In this document: one piece after another, positions 27,566 to 36,694 of the stretch
How positions within the stretch are numbered: the stretch's first letter is position 1
Layout of the letters: every line of letters starts with the position of its first letter
Assembly: GCA_001642415.1 (NCBI GenBank)
Contig: LTDK01000173.1
Coordinates: forward strand, 62,001-126,000
Origin: Nematocida ironsii
Taxonomy: Eukaryota; Microsporidia
DNA: 64,000 bases
Reading direction: 5' to 3'
Position numbers and translations under genes: made by a program
Notes under the pieces: generated by a model
Told to the model about the DNA's origin: nothing
The model's input: only the letters and a program-made list of their open reading frames with translations
The model's database searches: none

Positions 27566-28396
27566 TCAAACAGATGGATTAAGTGTTGCCTGGGCATTGC
27601 TTATGGATTTAGTCATCCTTAGAGGCGGCCAGTACTCTTTATACCCAAATACAAAGGCGTTCTCTGGCTCTCTGCATAGCAGAAAGTCTTTTGGTGATCC
27701 TAAAGATGCTTTAATATTTCCCATTGCTCCGCGATCATATGGATTCGCTGGTGCGGATATTCCTAGGCGGTTTAGCATGCGGATCTGCAGAGACTCTAAG
27801 TACGTTATATTTTTCATAAGAAGACGTATTTGGCGTAAAAGTATTAAAAATACTGCCACAGAGATAAAGGACAGTATTATTATGTTTAGCCCAATTAAGC
27901 ATATGGAAATGTTAATAGAAAGTGTATCATACACCATTCCAACCTTTTTGTGAAACACATATCCATGCAAAAATAGTGACAGGACAGAACTAATCAGTAC
28001 ACTGGTAATTAGCTTAATAAAGTTGCCCAGGTTATTTGCATTAACACATGATCCAACCCATGGGCAGTGATGGTCCATTTTGTTAATGCACCTACCACAG
28101 CGAGAGCAGTGGTGCGCTCTTTCGGGCTTTGCCTTCCTACACTCATAGCAAAACTTTCCGCCAACTACGTACTCTTCTTCCTTAACATACCCCCGAGTAT
28201 TGCTTACGTAAATAAGCAGCAGTACATCCAAGAACACAAATGCATTTTGTGTCATTAGGCAAACGCGCGCAATGGTTCTGTCTCTGATTTCATCCCATAG
28301 AAGAGTTGGGCCAGCCACAATCCCAATGTACGTAATTAAAGTGCAGGACATGGACAGCCCAATTTTATCCATGTAGCTCCTATTCCTGAAATACAT
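27566..28396 (-). CDS. DHHC palmitoyltransferase
   Basis: A 276-residue protein from the ATG at 28396. Four membrane helices lie at about 15-32, 48-65, 130-150 and 170-195. The cysteine-rich domain is complete: C83YEC86, then HHC97SRC100, then the catalytic D108-H-H-C111 followed by PWVGSCVNANNLGNF. The TTxE-like and PaCCT-like regions after the last helix are weak. It attaches palmitate to cysteines of membrane-associated proteins in the Golgi or ER. Subfamily resembles PFA3/PFA4, not decided. The gene lies 25 bp downstream of NOB1 on the same strand, so the two may be co-transcribed. Confidence 0.92.
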   Translation of the reverse strand: MYFRNRSYMDKIGLSMSCTLITYIGIVAGPTLLWDEIRDRTIARVCLMTQNAFVFLDVLLLIYVSNTRGYVKEEEYVVGGKFCYECRKAKPERAHHCSRCGRCINKMDHHCPWVGSCVNANNLGNFIKLITSVLISSVLSLFLHGYVFHKKVGMVYDTLSINISICLIGLNIIILSFISVAVFLILLRQIRLLMKNITYLESLQIRMLNRLGISAPANPYDRGAMGNIKASLGSPKDFLLCREPENAFVFGYKEYWPPLRMTKSISNAQATLNPSV

Positions 28397-28421
28397 TATA
28401 AACAAAGAAAACAATTATTTA

Positions 28422-29159
28422 TTATAGACAGTTCCACCCATTCGGGTCCATACTATGCTCTATCTGCTTTTTATCCAGTCTGTTGTCCTTTCTCTGATGC
28501 ATTCTGTAATCCGTGTATGCCTTCTGGTCTTCACTCTTTATTTCCTTTCCTCGCCGGGTGTAAATCTTTCTTTCTTTGTGTGTATAGTTCTTACTTAAGA
28601 ACAGTTCTATTTTTCCATTTTTCTCGGTGTAGCTCACTTTGCTTATTGTTGCATATCCACACGACTTACAAAAGTCAATCTTTTCTTCTGTTTTGTATAT
28701 GCGAGCGCATGTATAGCACCTCTGCAAATACTTTTTGTCACTTTGCATAAAAGTATCGTGTAATTGCAGGCCTAGCGTTGCTATAAGATTCTTTAAAGTC
28801 ATATCTCGGGTTACTGTGACTACTTCTGTTGTGCTGCCAATATTTTCTGCGCTCATCCATGAAGAGAATAAAGAATTATACTCAGCTGATAGCTCTAAAG
28901 AAAGTGCTGCTAATTGAATGTCTTGGCCACTGAGACAGGAATATCCTAGCTCAGCTGCTTTTTCTTGTGCTATTTTAACGTACTTCTCACTTGGGTTGCG
29001 TATTTCTATTTTGCATGTGTGCAGAGAGAAGAGTTCATTGCTTTTCTGGCACTTCAGTTCATCTGCCACTGCTTGTGGAATGTACCCCTTGCTGTACTCC
29101 ATCTCAGACAATTCTGATGAAATTACTGCGGATGCGTCTATAACAAGAACTGTTGGCAT
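28422..29159 (-). CDS. NOB1: NOB1, 20S pre-rRNA D-site endonuclease
   Basis: A 245-residue protein with a PIN domain (1-130) and a zinc ribbon. The acidic PIN residues are visible: D8 in VIDASAVI, E34, D80 in GQDIQL and D119 in VTRDMTLKN. The ribbon is C148xxC151 ... C164xxC167 (RCYTCARIY, DFCKSCG). A basic tail including RRGKEIKSEDQKAY and a NGWNCL end follow, as in the family. NOB1 cuts at the 3' end of 18S rRNA during final 40S maturation. It is shorter than yeast Nob1 because the insertion in the PIN domain is gone. Confidence 0.93.
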   Translation of the reverse strand: MPTVLVIDASAVISSELSEMEYSKGYIPQAVADELKCQKSNELFSLHTCKIEIRNPSEKYVKIAQEKAAELGYSCLSGQDIQLAALSLELSAEYNSLFSSWMSAENIGSTTEVVTVTRDMTLKNLIATLGLQLHDTFMQSDKKYLQRCYTCARIYKTEEKIDFCKSCGYATISKVSYTEKNGKIELFLSKNYTHKERKIYTRRGKEIKSEDQKAYTDYRMHQRKDNRLDKKQIEHSMDPNGWNCL

Positions 29160-29672
29160 TTATTTTACTGCAAATTTTTGTTGCTTATTTGTCTGTCTGT
29201 GTAGAACGCAAAATTTCTATAAAATAGACTAAATAACCCGAAATTAACAGAATATTCCATCACCAGCAGAAATAAGAATATATATTTATACATATACATA
29301 GAACTACTTTAAATAATTTGAAAATATCTCAATATAACTTTATACTTATATGGCCACAATCCCATCACCACTGTAATTATAATTATACATAACAGATTTT
29401 TGTATTAATTGGTCTGTAATTAACTGATTATTCCTATTAATTACTTTCTTATTATAATTACACATTTATATTTCCAATTATTTCGGATTATATCATAGAA
29501 TATTCAATTTAGGATTATTTCTAAGTGCTGTGGTTTAATTAATAGCAGACAGATAAATCCCGATTTACTTCCAGATAATCAAGCATAATTTTAAGTGTTT
29601 TCTATTCTTTATTCAAATAAGTCTGTTTAAAGCGGCGGATGCACTCAAAAACATTTTTGGAGAGTTTTTTGA
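29160..29672. other. Upstream region of NOB1
   Basis: A 513 bp AT-rich spacer between NOB1 and the 3' end of telomerase. ATAACCCGAAATT (29233-29245) lies about 75 bp upstream of NOB1, and ATTTCGGATTATATC lies near 29481. No gene seen. Confidence 0.4.
29233..29245 (-). promoter_or_regulatory. AATTTCGGGTTAT motif upstream of NOB1
   Basis: A perfect copy of the recurrent motif, here in the NOB1 sense as AATTTCGGGTTAT, about 75 bp before the start codon. Confidence 0.45.
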
Positions 29673-32408
29673 TTATGCAGCAGACTTTTTCATCTCTTCT
29701 TGGCATATGCCAAGTGTTCGATAGAAGCACTCTTCTACTCTCCGCTGAGAAAGGCATCCTTTCCCTATAAATGTGTGTTTTAATCGATCAAGTAAGTATT
29801 CTAAACATGCCTCTCGCATATGAGCGCACTCTTTGTTCTCTAGGATACACAGTAGTTTCTGTATCTGGCACTTAATGAAGAGCATGGCATTCCTGTACTT
29901 ATTTGGATTTTCTGAGTGGAATAGTTCTGCTGTGTGCCTAATGTTTAGATTTAGCAGTATTTTCAGGAAAATCTCTTTTTTGCTATATATTAGTGCTGGT
30001 ATTGGCTTATGCTCCCATACCATTATTGGAAAGAGTGTTTTTGTGTCAAAATGCATTCCACACCACTTGAAGTTCGGCTTATACTCTGACTGAATAATTC
30101 CTGCAATGGATGCACTGGGAGCATCCTCTATTGACGTGTATAATTTACACTTAGCCATATTAAGAATAACACCAGCATTTTCCAGTCCCTTAATTCGCTC
30201 AACAACCAAAGACAATTCATCCAGGCTCCATGAAAAGAGCACCGAATCATCAACATACCGGGCCATGTGTGTGTTAACTAGGCCTTCAGTTATTATTGGG
30301 TCAAGTGCAGCAAGAAAGTATCCACACATATGCGATGCATATCGGCTCCCTTGGTTAATTCCTATGGCTCTTTTATAGTATGCATCTCTATGCTGCAGTA
30401 TACTATGATTTATCTCTTTGTCTAAAGTCTCCTTTATCTCCATTTGTGTGAACAGCTCTTTGTTCTGGTATGCTTTAAATACTGTTTTGTGGTTAACGTG
30501 CAGATCTCTGTTCTGCCGGCCTTCCCATTCACTTTGTATATTTTCGTTCGGGTAAAGTGCCTTCCTTCGCACAATCTTCAGTCCATTGATTGACGTCTCT
30601 ACCACAGTATACACTTCATACTCTTCTCTTCCAAACAACTTCTGTATAATGTTTAAACCATTTAAAGCAGTAGTAGAAATATTATCAAAGCAGCTCTTTA
30701 TATCAAGAATAAGAATGTACAGTGGCTTATTATTCGCAAAGTTGTCAGAGAATTTGCTCCTAAAATTATGCACTCTTGGGAATATATCTGTCACCCGAAA
30801 AATTGAATTATTTGTACGTACCCTGGGCTGCCTTTTCCTTAGCAAAAGATTATTTTGAATCTCCCACTCCGCTCTCTCCTGTGCCTCTCTCGTAAGAATG
30901 CAACATACCATTCTTTCTTGGTGAATCTGCTTTAAAGGCGCAAACACTTTGATTGGGTTGTATACTTTTTTAAACACAGGCCTAAACGTCTCTGATTTAG
31001 GGATAAGATTCATTCTAAACACTTCATCATACAGCGGGCTTATCTTCTGGCATGCACTATATATTCGAGTGCGGTTTTGTACAGGGTTTTTCCCAGATAC
31101 TTTCTTATTTTGTGGTATACCTTTTTCTGATATTTTTTCACCTGCACTGCTTTCTTTGCCTTTTATGTCTGTACAGGCAGCTGTGTCCTCAGAGATGAGC
31201 ATACTATTTTCTATTGAAATATCAGAACCAAGCACTGTCTCATCTACTGCTGTGCACTCTGAAAAACTCTGCTGGAGAAGTGATACATCGGAATTTTCTC
31301 TTTCTCCGCTTTCAGAGCACTTTCTTTTTCTTAAAAACCTACTTTCTAAGCGATTTTCTGCTATTTCTGGGTTTTTTATTATCTGAAAGTATTCCTTTAT
31401 GTAGTTGTCTTTAAACTGATTTTCTAGTCTTTTAAATTCCTGTCGGAAAAAGAACCTTGGTGTGCTGGTTTGGTTTGTTGTATCCTTTATATAACACGCC
31501 ATTATATTTGGAATGCACACTAGAAATATAAAGGAGTACGTCTCTGTCATATACTTCTTGTACAGAAGTGGATTGTTATTTCTTATTTTAGGTTTGAAAT
31601 TGGTTTTTAATCCTGAGAGTAAGTCAGATGTCTTGATTTTATACTTTTTGTTCATTGCCATCCACCGGATCTTCCGCTTTACTCGCATTAGTCCATTCTC
31701 TGGAAGTATCCCTGAAAAGAGATTCTTTACTATTGTGTAAAGCAGCCTTACCACGGTTTCACTTTGTATTTCACAGTCTAATATCGTTGGCTTTTTCTGC
31801 GCACACTCCCCGCGCTTTTCTTTTATTTTGTCTTTCTTTGCTTTTATGAACGACCCAATTATTCCCTTTATACTTACAGAGTCATTCTGTATACGAAAGA
31901 ATAAAGTACTTATTTCATCTGTGTATGCCTCAATTACATCTTTACTGTATACATCTGCTGCCTTTATCTCTTTCATCTCCTTAAACTCGGGTATTTTAAC
32001 TAGATTACTCTTGTTCTTGTCATTTTCATGCACAGGCAGTTTATCATTTGCTAAGTGCAGAATATACCTATTCCCGTACCTCTCCATTACTGTATAGTTA
32101 GAGTACAGACTAAGAATACCACTCTCGCCTATTTCCTGGTATAGATCCATCCACACCTGTGTGCTCAGTGCTTTATTGCAGAGTGTATACTTCTGCCGAG
32201 AGTACCATCCTTTACAGCCAGTGATCTTATCAAGGATTATTTTTATTTTATAATCTGATTTCTTATCGGTTCTTCTGATTTTTTCCTTCTCACACTGGCT
32301 GTACACATAAATATTACTATTGGCGAATTTACCAGATATTTCCGGTGCCAGCACACTGCTCAGAGGACGCAGCCTGCTCTCTGCCCATTTATACATTTTG
32401 TATGGCAT
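29673..32408 (-). CDS. TERT: Telomerase reverse transcriptase
   Basis: A 911-residue protein from the ATG at 32408. Reverse transcriptase motifs are in order: motif 1/2 with FRPVFKKVYNP, motif A LILDIKSCFDNIS (D569), motif B' GINQGSRYASHMCGYF, motif C ARYVDDSVLF (D720, D721), motif D GVILNMAKCKLY and motif E FKWCGMHFD. The WCG of motif E and the long N-terminal half (about 500 residues) distinguish it from retroelement enzymes. A Ser/Glu-rich insertion lies at about 375-470. The frame stays open for 56 more codons upstream, but these run through the tRNA-Ser gene, so that extension is not coding. It adds telomere repeats using an RNA template. The gene is transcribed away from the tRNA on the same strand. 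Confidence 0.92.
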   Translation of the reverse strand: MPYKMYKWAESRLRPLSSVLAPEISGKFANSNIYVYSQCEKEKIRRTDKKSDYKIKIILDKITGCKGWYSRQKYTLCNKALSTQVWMDLYQEIGESGILSLYSNYTVMERYGNRYILHLANDKLPVHENDKNKSNLVKIPEFKEMKEIKAADVYSKDVIEAYTDEISTLFFRIQNDSVSIKGIIGSFIKAKKDKIKEKRGECAQKKPTILDCEIQSETVVRLLYTIVKNLFSGILPENGLMRVKRKIRWMAMNKKYKIKTSDLLSGLKTNFKPKIRNNNPLLYKKYMTETYSFIFLVCIPNIMACYIKDTTNQTSTPRFFFRQEFKRLENQFKDNYIKEYFQIIKNPEIAENRLESRFLRKRKCSESGERENSDVSLLQQSFSECTAVDETVLGSDISIENSMLISEDTAACTDIKGKESSAGEKISEKGIPQNKKVSGKNPVQNRTRIYSACQKISPLYDEVFRMNLIPKSETFRPVFKKVYNPIKVFAPLKQIHQERMVCCILTREAQERAEWEIQNNLLLRKRQPRVRTNNSIFRVTDIFPRVHNFRSKFSDNFANNKPLYILILDIKSCFDNISTTALNGLNIIQKLFGREEYEVYTVVETSINGLKIVRRKALYPNENIQSEWEGRQNRDLHVNHKTVFKAYQNKELFTQMEIKETLDKEINHSILQHRDAYYKRAIGINQGSRYASHMCGYFLAALDPIITEGLVNTHMARYVDDSVLFSWSLDELSLVVERIKGLENAGVILNMAKCKLYTSIEDAPSASIAGIIQSEYKPNFKWCGMHFDTKTLFPIMVWEHKPIPALIYSKKEIFLKILLNLNIRHTAELFHSENPNKYRNAMLFIKCQIQKLLCILENKECAHMREACLEYLLDRLKHTFIGKGCLSQRRVEECFYRTLGICQEEMKKSAA

Positions 32409-32444
32409 ACAGGGGCAAAATAAAAGAAAATATAAATAATAAAC

Positions 32445-32450
32445 AAAAAA
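32445..32450 (-). terminator. Pol III terminator of tRNA-Ser
   Basis: Six T residues on the minus strand directly follow the discriminator base of the tRNA, the normal Pol III stop. It lies only 37 bp before the telomerase start codon. Confidence 0.7.
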
Positions 32451-32532
32451 CGACACAGATGGGAATCGAACCCACGAACCCAAAGGGTCACGGCTTAGCA
32501 AGCCGTCGCAATAACCATTCTGCCACTGTGCC
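32451..32532 (-). tRNA. tRNA-Ser(GCU)
   Basis: The minus strand folds as an 82-base type II tRNA. Acceptor GGCACAG pairs with CTGTGTC (one G-U), discriminator G73. The A box is TGGCAGAATGG; the anticodon stem ACGGC/GCCGT closes the loop TTGCTAA with anticodon GCT (Ser, AGC/AGU codons). The long variable arm has CCC-TTT-GGG, and the T-arm contains GGGTTCGATTCCC (B box). No intron. The CCA end is not encoded. Confidence 0.96.
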
Positions 32533-32608
32533 CTGTTTACTTTGAAAAGGCAGTGCCTCTCTGCGTACTCCAGCACAAGGCAATAATTAGAATCCTAATT
32601 TACATCAG

Positions 32609-33796
32609 ATGGAATGTGCACTCTCTGATGCAATGCCAGCCATTCACAAAATAGTCTGTGTTCACTTACAGAACTCGCCCACTTATCACACTCTGAACAC
32701 GCTTTCAAGCAGAATGGAATTTAACAAGGACTGGTCTTTTTTATACCACGCCCTATTAGATGAAATATTAAATATTCTACCGTATGAGGCTCTTCTACAG
32801 AAAAAGGTCATTTCCTATGGAGATGATAAAATGGTCAGGTGGATATGCACTCATATCAGAACTATTGTACATAGTGCATCATATATAGATACAATACAGT
32901 ATACAATCAGTACACGGTATAATAATTTAGTAGAGTCATCTATTCTTCTGATTGAAAGGTACATTTCATCATACATATACGTATACAGAATATTTGACAG
33001 CTTAAAGCAAGAGTATAAAAAAGATGTTTTCTTTGACAGTGCTTTATCTGAGTGTATGTATGCCAGAGAGGCATATTTCTGTACTGCACCTGGGATACTT
33101 GAAGAAATAAACAATATGCACGCAAAGCTGGGACATCACAAAATAGAGAATCCATGGACACTTTCTGAGTTATATACAGAGATGCAAGGAATGTATTTAT
33201 TTGAATATGCACGTATAATAATCAGAGATAGTAAAAAAATAACTAACGTAGACACACCGAGTGCACAGAGAGTAATACTGGCACTAATTGCCTTACAGAG
33301 GTACTGGTCAACTCTTGTGAGAAATGAAATATTTATAGAGAAAGACCTTCCATGTACACAAATATTCACAGATGCAAAATCATTTAACATGAACATAAGA
33401 GATACTCGGATTATTGCACATGAGATAGTTACTGATTATGCCTGTGAAAGAGATAATTATACAGCATTTGTAATAGAACAAGTCCCACAGTATAAAGAAA
33501 ACACTTTTGAATCATCTTCTGATATTGCATGGAGAATCCAAATGAGTGATCCTCTTCTTATACAGCGTAAAGTGTATGCACTCATGTACTACTGTGATAG
33601 AACGCCAAATATAATAATGCGTGCATGGAAAGTGATTCCTTCTTTTTTAGTTTTACCCATCGTTGTGTGCATTCTTGTTATTTCTGGATATCTTCTGGTG
33701 CCTTTTTATGTTTGGTCAAATCTGATTTACTTCTTATTTATTTTTTTACAATGCTTTTCTATAACACTCGCCAGGGTGGATATTGAACAGATTTAG
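32609..33796 (+). CDS. Membrane protein of unknown function, two C-terminal helices
   Basis: A 395-residue protein without signal peptide. Residues 1-330 are helical, rich in Ile, Tyr and Arg. Two hydrophobic helices (about 343-362 and 366-384) form a hairpin at the C-terminus, followed by ARVDIEQI. The start ATG is 76 bp from the 5' end of the divergently oriented tRNA-Ser. The layout, helical body with a C-terminal anchor and a LIALQRYW segment before a 'D.R+I' segment, weakly recalls family A, but I would not assert homology. Possibly a conserved microsporidian membrane protein. Confidence 0.7.
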   Translation: MECALSDAMPAIHKIVCVHLQNSPTYHTLNTLSSRMEFNKDWSFLYHALLDEILNILPYEALLQKKVISYGDDKMVRWICTHIRTIVHSASYIDTIQYTISTRYNNLVESSILLIERYISSYIYVYRIFDSLKQEYKKDVFFDSALSECMYAREAYFCTAPGILEEINNMHAKLGHHKIENPWTLSELYTEMQGMYLFEYARIIIRDSKKITNVDTPSAQRVILALIALQRYWSTLVRNEIFIEKDLPCTQIFTDAKSFNMNIRDTRIIAHEIVTDYACERDNYTAFVIEQVPQYKENTFESSSDIAWRIQMSDPLLIQRKVYALMYYCDRTPNIIMRAWKVIPSFLVLPIVVCILVISGYLLVPFYVWSNLIYFLFIFLQCFSITLARVDIEQI

Positions 33797-33927
33797 AATT
33801 TCTGGATAAATTATATCTAATTGTACCACATAATAAATTTATATTTATATACTGTATACGCACTGGCTTGTGTAATATATATACTGGCTTATATATTGAC
33901 TTGTGTAGTATATGTACTTTTATTGTA

Positions 33928-34036
33928 TTTTGGATTATTTATTTTTAATTTTAGTTGTAAACTCTTCATAATCTGAAGAGATTTATTATTCATATGGTAA
34001 TAAAATTAAAATAACTTAAAAATAAATAATCCAAAA
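33928..34036. repeat. Nested inverted repeat between convergent genes, perfect 21-bp arms
   Basis: The arm 33928-33948 (TTTTGGATTATTTATTTTTA plus A) is the exact reverse complement of 34016-34036. Within the 67-bp centre, CTCTTCA and TGAAGAG form a perfect seven-base-pair stem around TAATC. It sits between the 3' ends of the gene ending 33796 and the MscS gene. A strong hairpin in RNA on either strand suggests a two-way 3' end signal; a small mobile element is the alternative. Confidence 0.8.
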
Positions 34037-34104
34037 TTAAAAAACTGAAGAAAGACTTTCAAGCTATAAGACGTAATAGTATTATTAGTAATAGACTACC
34101 AAAA

Positions 34105-34117
34105 AATTCGGGTTATG
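34105..34117. promoter_or_regulatory. AATTCGGGTTATG motif just beyond the MscS stop codon
   Basis: A close copy of the recurrent motif 12 bp from the MscS stop codon, downstream of the gene. It shows that the motif is not confined to promoters. Confidence 0.3.
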
Positions 34118-34128
34118 CTTTTATTATA

Positions 34129-36036
34129 CTAATGGACAGTTTTACTTGCCACTATTTCTAGTCGTTGTACTGGCAAGAAGTATTCTATCTTCTGTTCATT
34201 AATTGCCTGCTTTAAGAACATTATAAACTTTGCCTTTCTTTGCAAATACGCTTCATAATTCTGCCAGTTGGTTGCATGCTGTAGATACACCTTAAGGTGC
34301 AGCTTGTTCGCATCTTCAATCGCATGGTAGTTGAACATAAAGTATGGTGAGAAGTCCTTTGGGTGCTTTTTGATGAATTTTGTTACTTCAGATTTTAAGT
34401 GCTGGATCTTTTCTGGGACAGTGTCAAATGCCACTTGGAATACAATGTTCTCTGCCATTAGTCCGCTTCTTCTTACATTTACAATTGCCTTTTGCAGTAG
34501 AACGTGGTTTGGTATGTATATCTTAGATCCGTTCCATTCATAGAATACTGTGGAAAACACGTTCAGCTCCGATACGACCATGTTCAGCTCTTCTTTATCT
34601 ATTTCCACCCGGATTCTGTCACCAATGTCGTATGGATGCACAATGAACAAGAATATAACACTGTCAATTGCATTCTTAACACTTGTCTGGAAAATAAATC
34701 CAAGACCAAAGAAGGTACCGAATACTCCCTTTACTACATCGTTTGCAGAAATAGTTGGTGCTAAAAGGGCAATCACTGCAAATAAAAAGATGGCACCAGT
34801 TATAAAGTGACTTACTCGAAGGAGGGCTTTATCCATCTGTACAAGACTCTTTTTAACTGCATACTTTTCCCTTTTCGTTCTTTCAATAAGTGCAGCAATA
34901 TCTTTCTCTGTAAGTATCTGTGTCTCTGACAGTCCCAGCACAGATGTAATATTATCAACATAATCAGAGTCAACATATTTCTTTAAGTGCCGCACTTGAA
35001 ATTTCTTTTTGTCTGCACCAAGCCATGCAGCAATCTTTTCTGCACGTTTAAGCGACTCCTGCTTTATATCAGTCGGTGCGCCAAGACCCTTTTCCATGTG
35101 GTATATCTTTGTATTCATAACTCGTTCAAACTCTTTGAAAATAATCATTTTCTGCTTAATGTCTGTTGATGTGTCTGAAAGAGCCATACTAAAAGACTTC
35201 GGCTTGAAGTATTTCTCTGCATCCATCTCTTCATTATGTTCCTCCGTTGGATTTGGTGTGTCTTCTTCACTGCCTTCTCTTTCCTGAGCAGGCTGAGAAA
35301 ACATCCAGTATCTCTTCTTTTTACCGCTCTTCTGTCCCTTTATTCTCTTCTTGACTAGTTCTAGTGTCTTGATAAACTGGTGCTCAATCAAACACCGCTG
35401 TATACGCATGAGATAGTTTGTGTGGTTGAACCCCATCCGTACTTTTTTAACAAATATATTCTTACACAGTACGATAAGCAGTGCCAAACAGCACGTGGTT
35501 AAAGATTGCTCTACACCAACAGAATGGCTTGGCTTTATCTTATAGTCAACCTCGGCCAGTTTGAGATATATAACACTACCAAAGATAAGTATAATCCAAG
35601 AGAGAAGAGTAGATACACTGTTGGTATAAAACATAGTAAGCGTTAAAAAGTTAACTTTCTCCATTAAATACCCGCTCGTATAGTATAACAGCCCATCAAT
35701 CGCGGTACAAGACAGAATACACATACTGATTAGAGCAAGTATCTTAGATAGTGCCCAAGGGAATGGTTTTTCATTTGAGTATATCATTATGTCTACGTCT
35801 ATATTTACATATACAATTATATATTGCACTGCATATAAAACAAACGACACAATAATCCCAATAAAGTACAAAATCGGCACTTCTTTCAGCATATAGAAAA
35901 ACTTACTGCCCAGAGAGAAAGTGTGATAAACTTTGGTCTTTTTTATGTCCACTTCCTGCTGTTCCACATCCTTTTCCTCGCATGCACTTTCCACTGATGT
36001 GCTATGAGATGTATCATGTGACTCTTCTTCAGACAT
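34129..36036 (-). CDS. Mechanosensitive ion channel, MscS family (Msy1-like)
   Basis: A 635-residue protein. An acidic N-terminus (1-35) leads to membrane helices at about 55-75, 93-115, 140-160 and 180-200, a charged cytosolic linker (200-390), then a pair of helices and the MscS core. The core shows VFGTFFGLGFIFQTSVKNAI (pore helix TM3) followed by the beta domain PYDIGDRIRVEIDKEEL ... KIYIPNHVLLQKAIVNVRRSG and a mixed C-terminal domain. This is the eukaryotic arrangement of Msy1/2-like channels, which sit in the ER and respond to osmotic stress. ATG at 36036 is preceded by TAAATTTAAA. Confidence 0.9.
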   Translation of the reverse strand: MSEEESHDTSHSTSVESACEEKDVEQQEVDIKKTKVYHTFSLGSKFFYMLKEVPILYFIGIIVSFVLYAVQYIIVYVNIDVDIMIYSNEKPFPWALSKILALISMCILSCTAIDGLLYYTSGYLMEKVNFLTLTMFYTNSVSTLLSWIILIFGSVIYLKLAEVDYKIKPSHSVGVEQSLTTCCLALLIVLCKNIFVKKVRMGFNHTNYLMRIQRCLIEHQFIKTLELVKKRIKGQKSGKKKRYWMFSQPAQEREGSEEDTPNPTEEHNEEMDAEKYFKPKSFSMALSDTSTDIKQKMIIFKEFERVMNTKIYHMEKGLGAPTDIKQESLKRAEKIAAWLGADKKKFQVRHLKKYVDSDYVDNITSVLGLSETQILTEKDIAALIERTKREKYAVKKSLVQMDKALLRVSHFITGAIFLFAVIALLAPTISANDVVKGVFGTFFGLGFIFQTSVKNAIDSVIFLFIVHPYDIGDRIRVEIDKEELNMVVSELNVFSTVFYEWNGSKIYIPNHVLLQKAIVNVRRSGLMAENIVFQVAFDTVPEKIQHLKSEVTKFIKKHPKDFSPYFMFNYHAIEDANKLHLKVYLQHATNWQNYEAYLQRKAKFIMFLKQAINEQKIEYFLPVQRLEIVASKTVH

Positions 36037-36368
36037 TTTAAATTTACCAACAAATAATTATAAATATATACACATAATACAATACCAAGAAATATTATAA
36101 TAAGAAAAATAGAAGAAGCCCAAAATAACCGAAATAACCCGAAAACAGCCAAATATACATAACACAACCATATAATTATAACCCAAAATATCAGAACACC
36201 AGAATAATTTAAGATTATAACCTGAAACACACTGTATATACATAAAACATCAGATACCCAGAAAAGTACAGTACAGGAAATAGCATATATAAACAAGGAA
36301 TATAACCCGAAAATATAAAATAATCACGGAATATACTGAAGGTAATTGAATGCATTAATAACAGATAA
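36037..36368. other. Divergent spacer upstream of MscS
   Basis: A 332 bp spacer between the MscS start (minus) and the small gene at 36369 (plus), dominated by the motif cluster at 36125-36314. Confidence 0.5.
36125..36314 (+). promoter_or_regulatory. Array of five ATAACCCGAAA-type motifs
   Basis: Five same-orientation copies lie within 190 bp: ATAACCGAAA (36125), ATAACCCGAAAA (36134), ATAACCCAAAATA (36178), ATAACCTGAAA (36217) and ATAACCCGAAAAT (36302). This is the densest array in the window and lies between two divergent starts. Repetition with small variation is what a multi-site transcription factor target looks like; the factor is unknown. The core is similar to sites of Myb-like factors such as Reb1/Tbf1 in yeasts, which is only an analogy. 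Confidence 0.55.
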
Positions 36369-36638
36369 ATGAATTTATTATACGTATTATATACAGATAA
36401 TATAGATGATATACTACAAAATTACACAGAAATAATATTTTTTTGTTTTATTTCTACTATGAACAGTAATACATCTGAGAAAATAGTAAATAAGTCATTC
36501 ACACCAGGAGATAACGCGGTAGAGAATATAAATAGTGCGGAAAAAACAGATTCTGTACCAAGATATATATACAAAGAAGGACATTCTAGGTATGTGACCA
36601 GAGACATATCTATTAATGAAATATTATTTATAGAGTAA
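36369..36638 (+). CDS. Small protein of unknown function
   Basis: An 89-codon frame. The first 30 codons are hydrophobic and Tyr/Phe-rich and may not be translated; the ATG at 36459 would give a 59-residue soluble protein beginning MNSNTSEKIVNKSFTPGDNA and ending in YVTRDISINEILFIE, a compact well-mixed sequence that looks like a genuine small protein. I recognise no family. It lies 60 bp downstream of a strong motif copy and tail to tail with the Rad4-like gene. Confidence 0.5.
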   Translation: MNLLYVLYTDNIDDILQNYTEIIFFCFISTMNSNTSEKIVNKSFTPGDNAVENINSAEKTDSVPRYIYKEGHSRYVTRDISINEILFIE

Positions 36639-36694
36639 AGGGCGAAGTATAGTATATTCACATGTACAGCAGAAGAGTCTTTTAATTAGTGAGT

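Noticed and set aside
32409..32576. N-terminal extension of telomerase by 56 codons
   Set aside because: It runs through the tRNA-Ser gene and begins before it; the ATG at 32408 gives a natural start.
36125..36314. Motif array read as telomeric repeats
   Set aside because: Copies are irregularly spaced and variable, and the region is surrounded by genes; only a loose resemblance to telomere-binding sites remains.
36422..36661. 79-codon minus-strand frame opposite the small gene at 36369
   Set aside because: Hydrophobic antisense frame; the plus-strand frame has better amino-acid balance.
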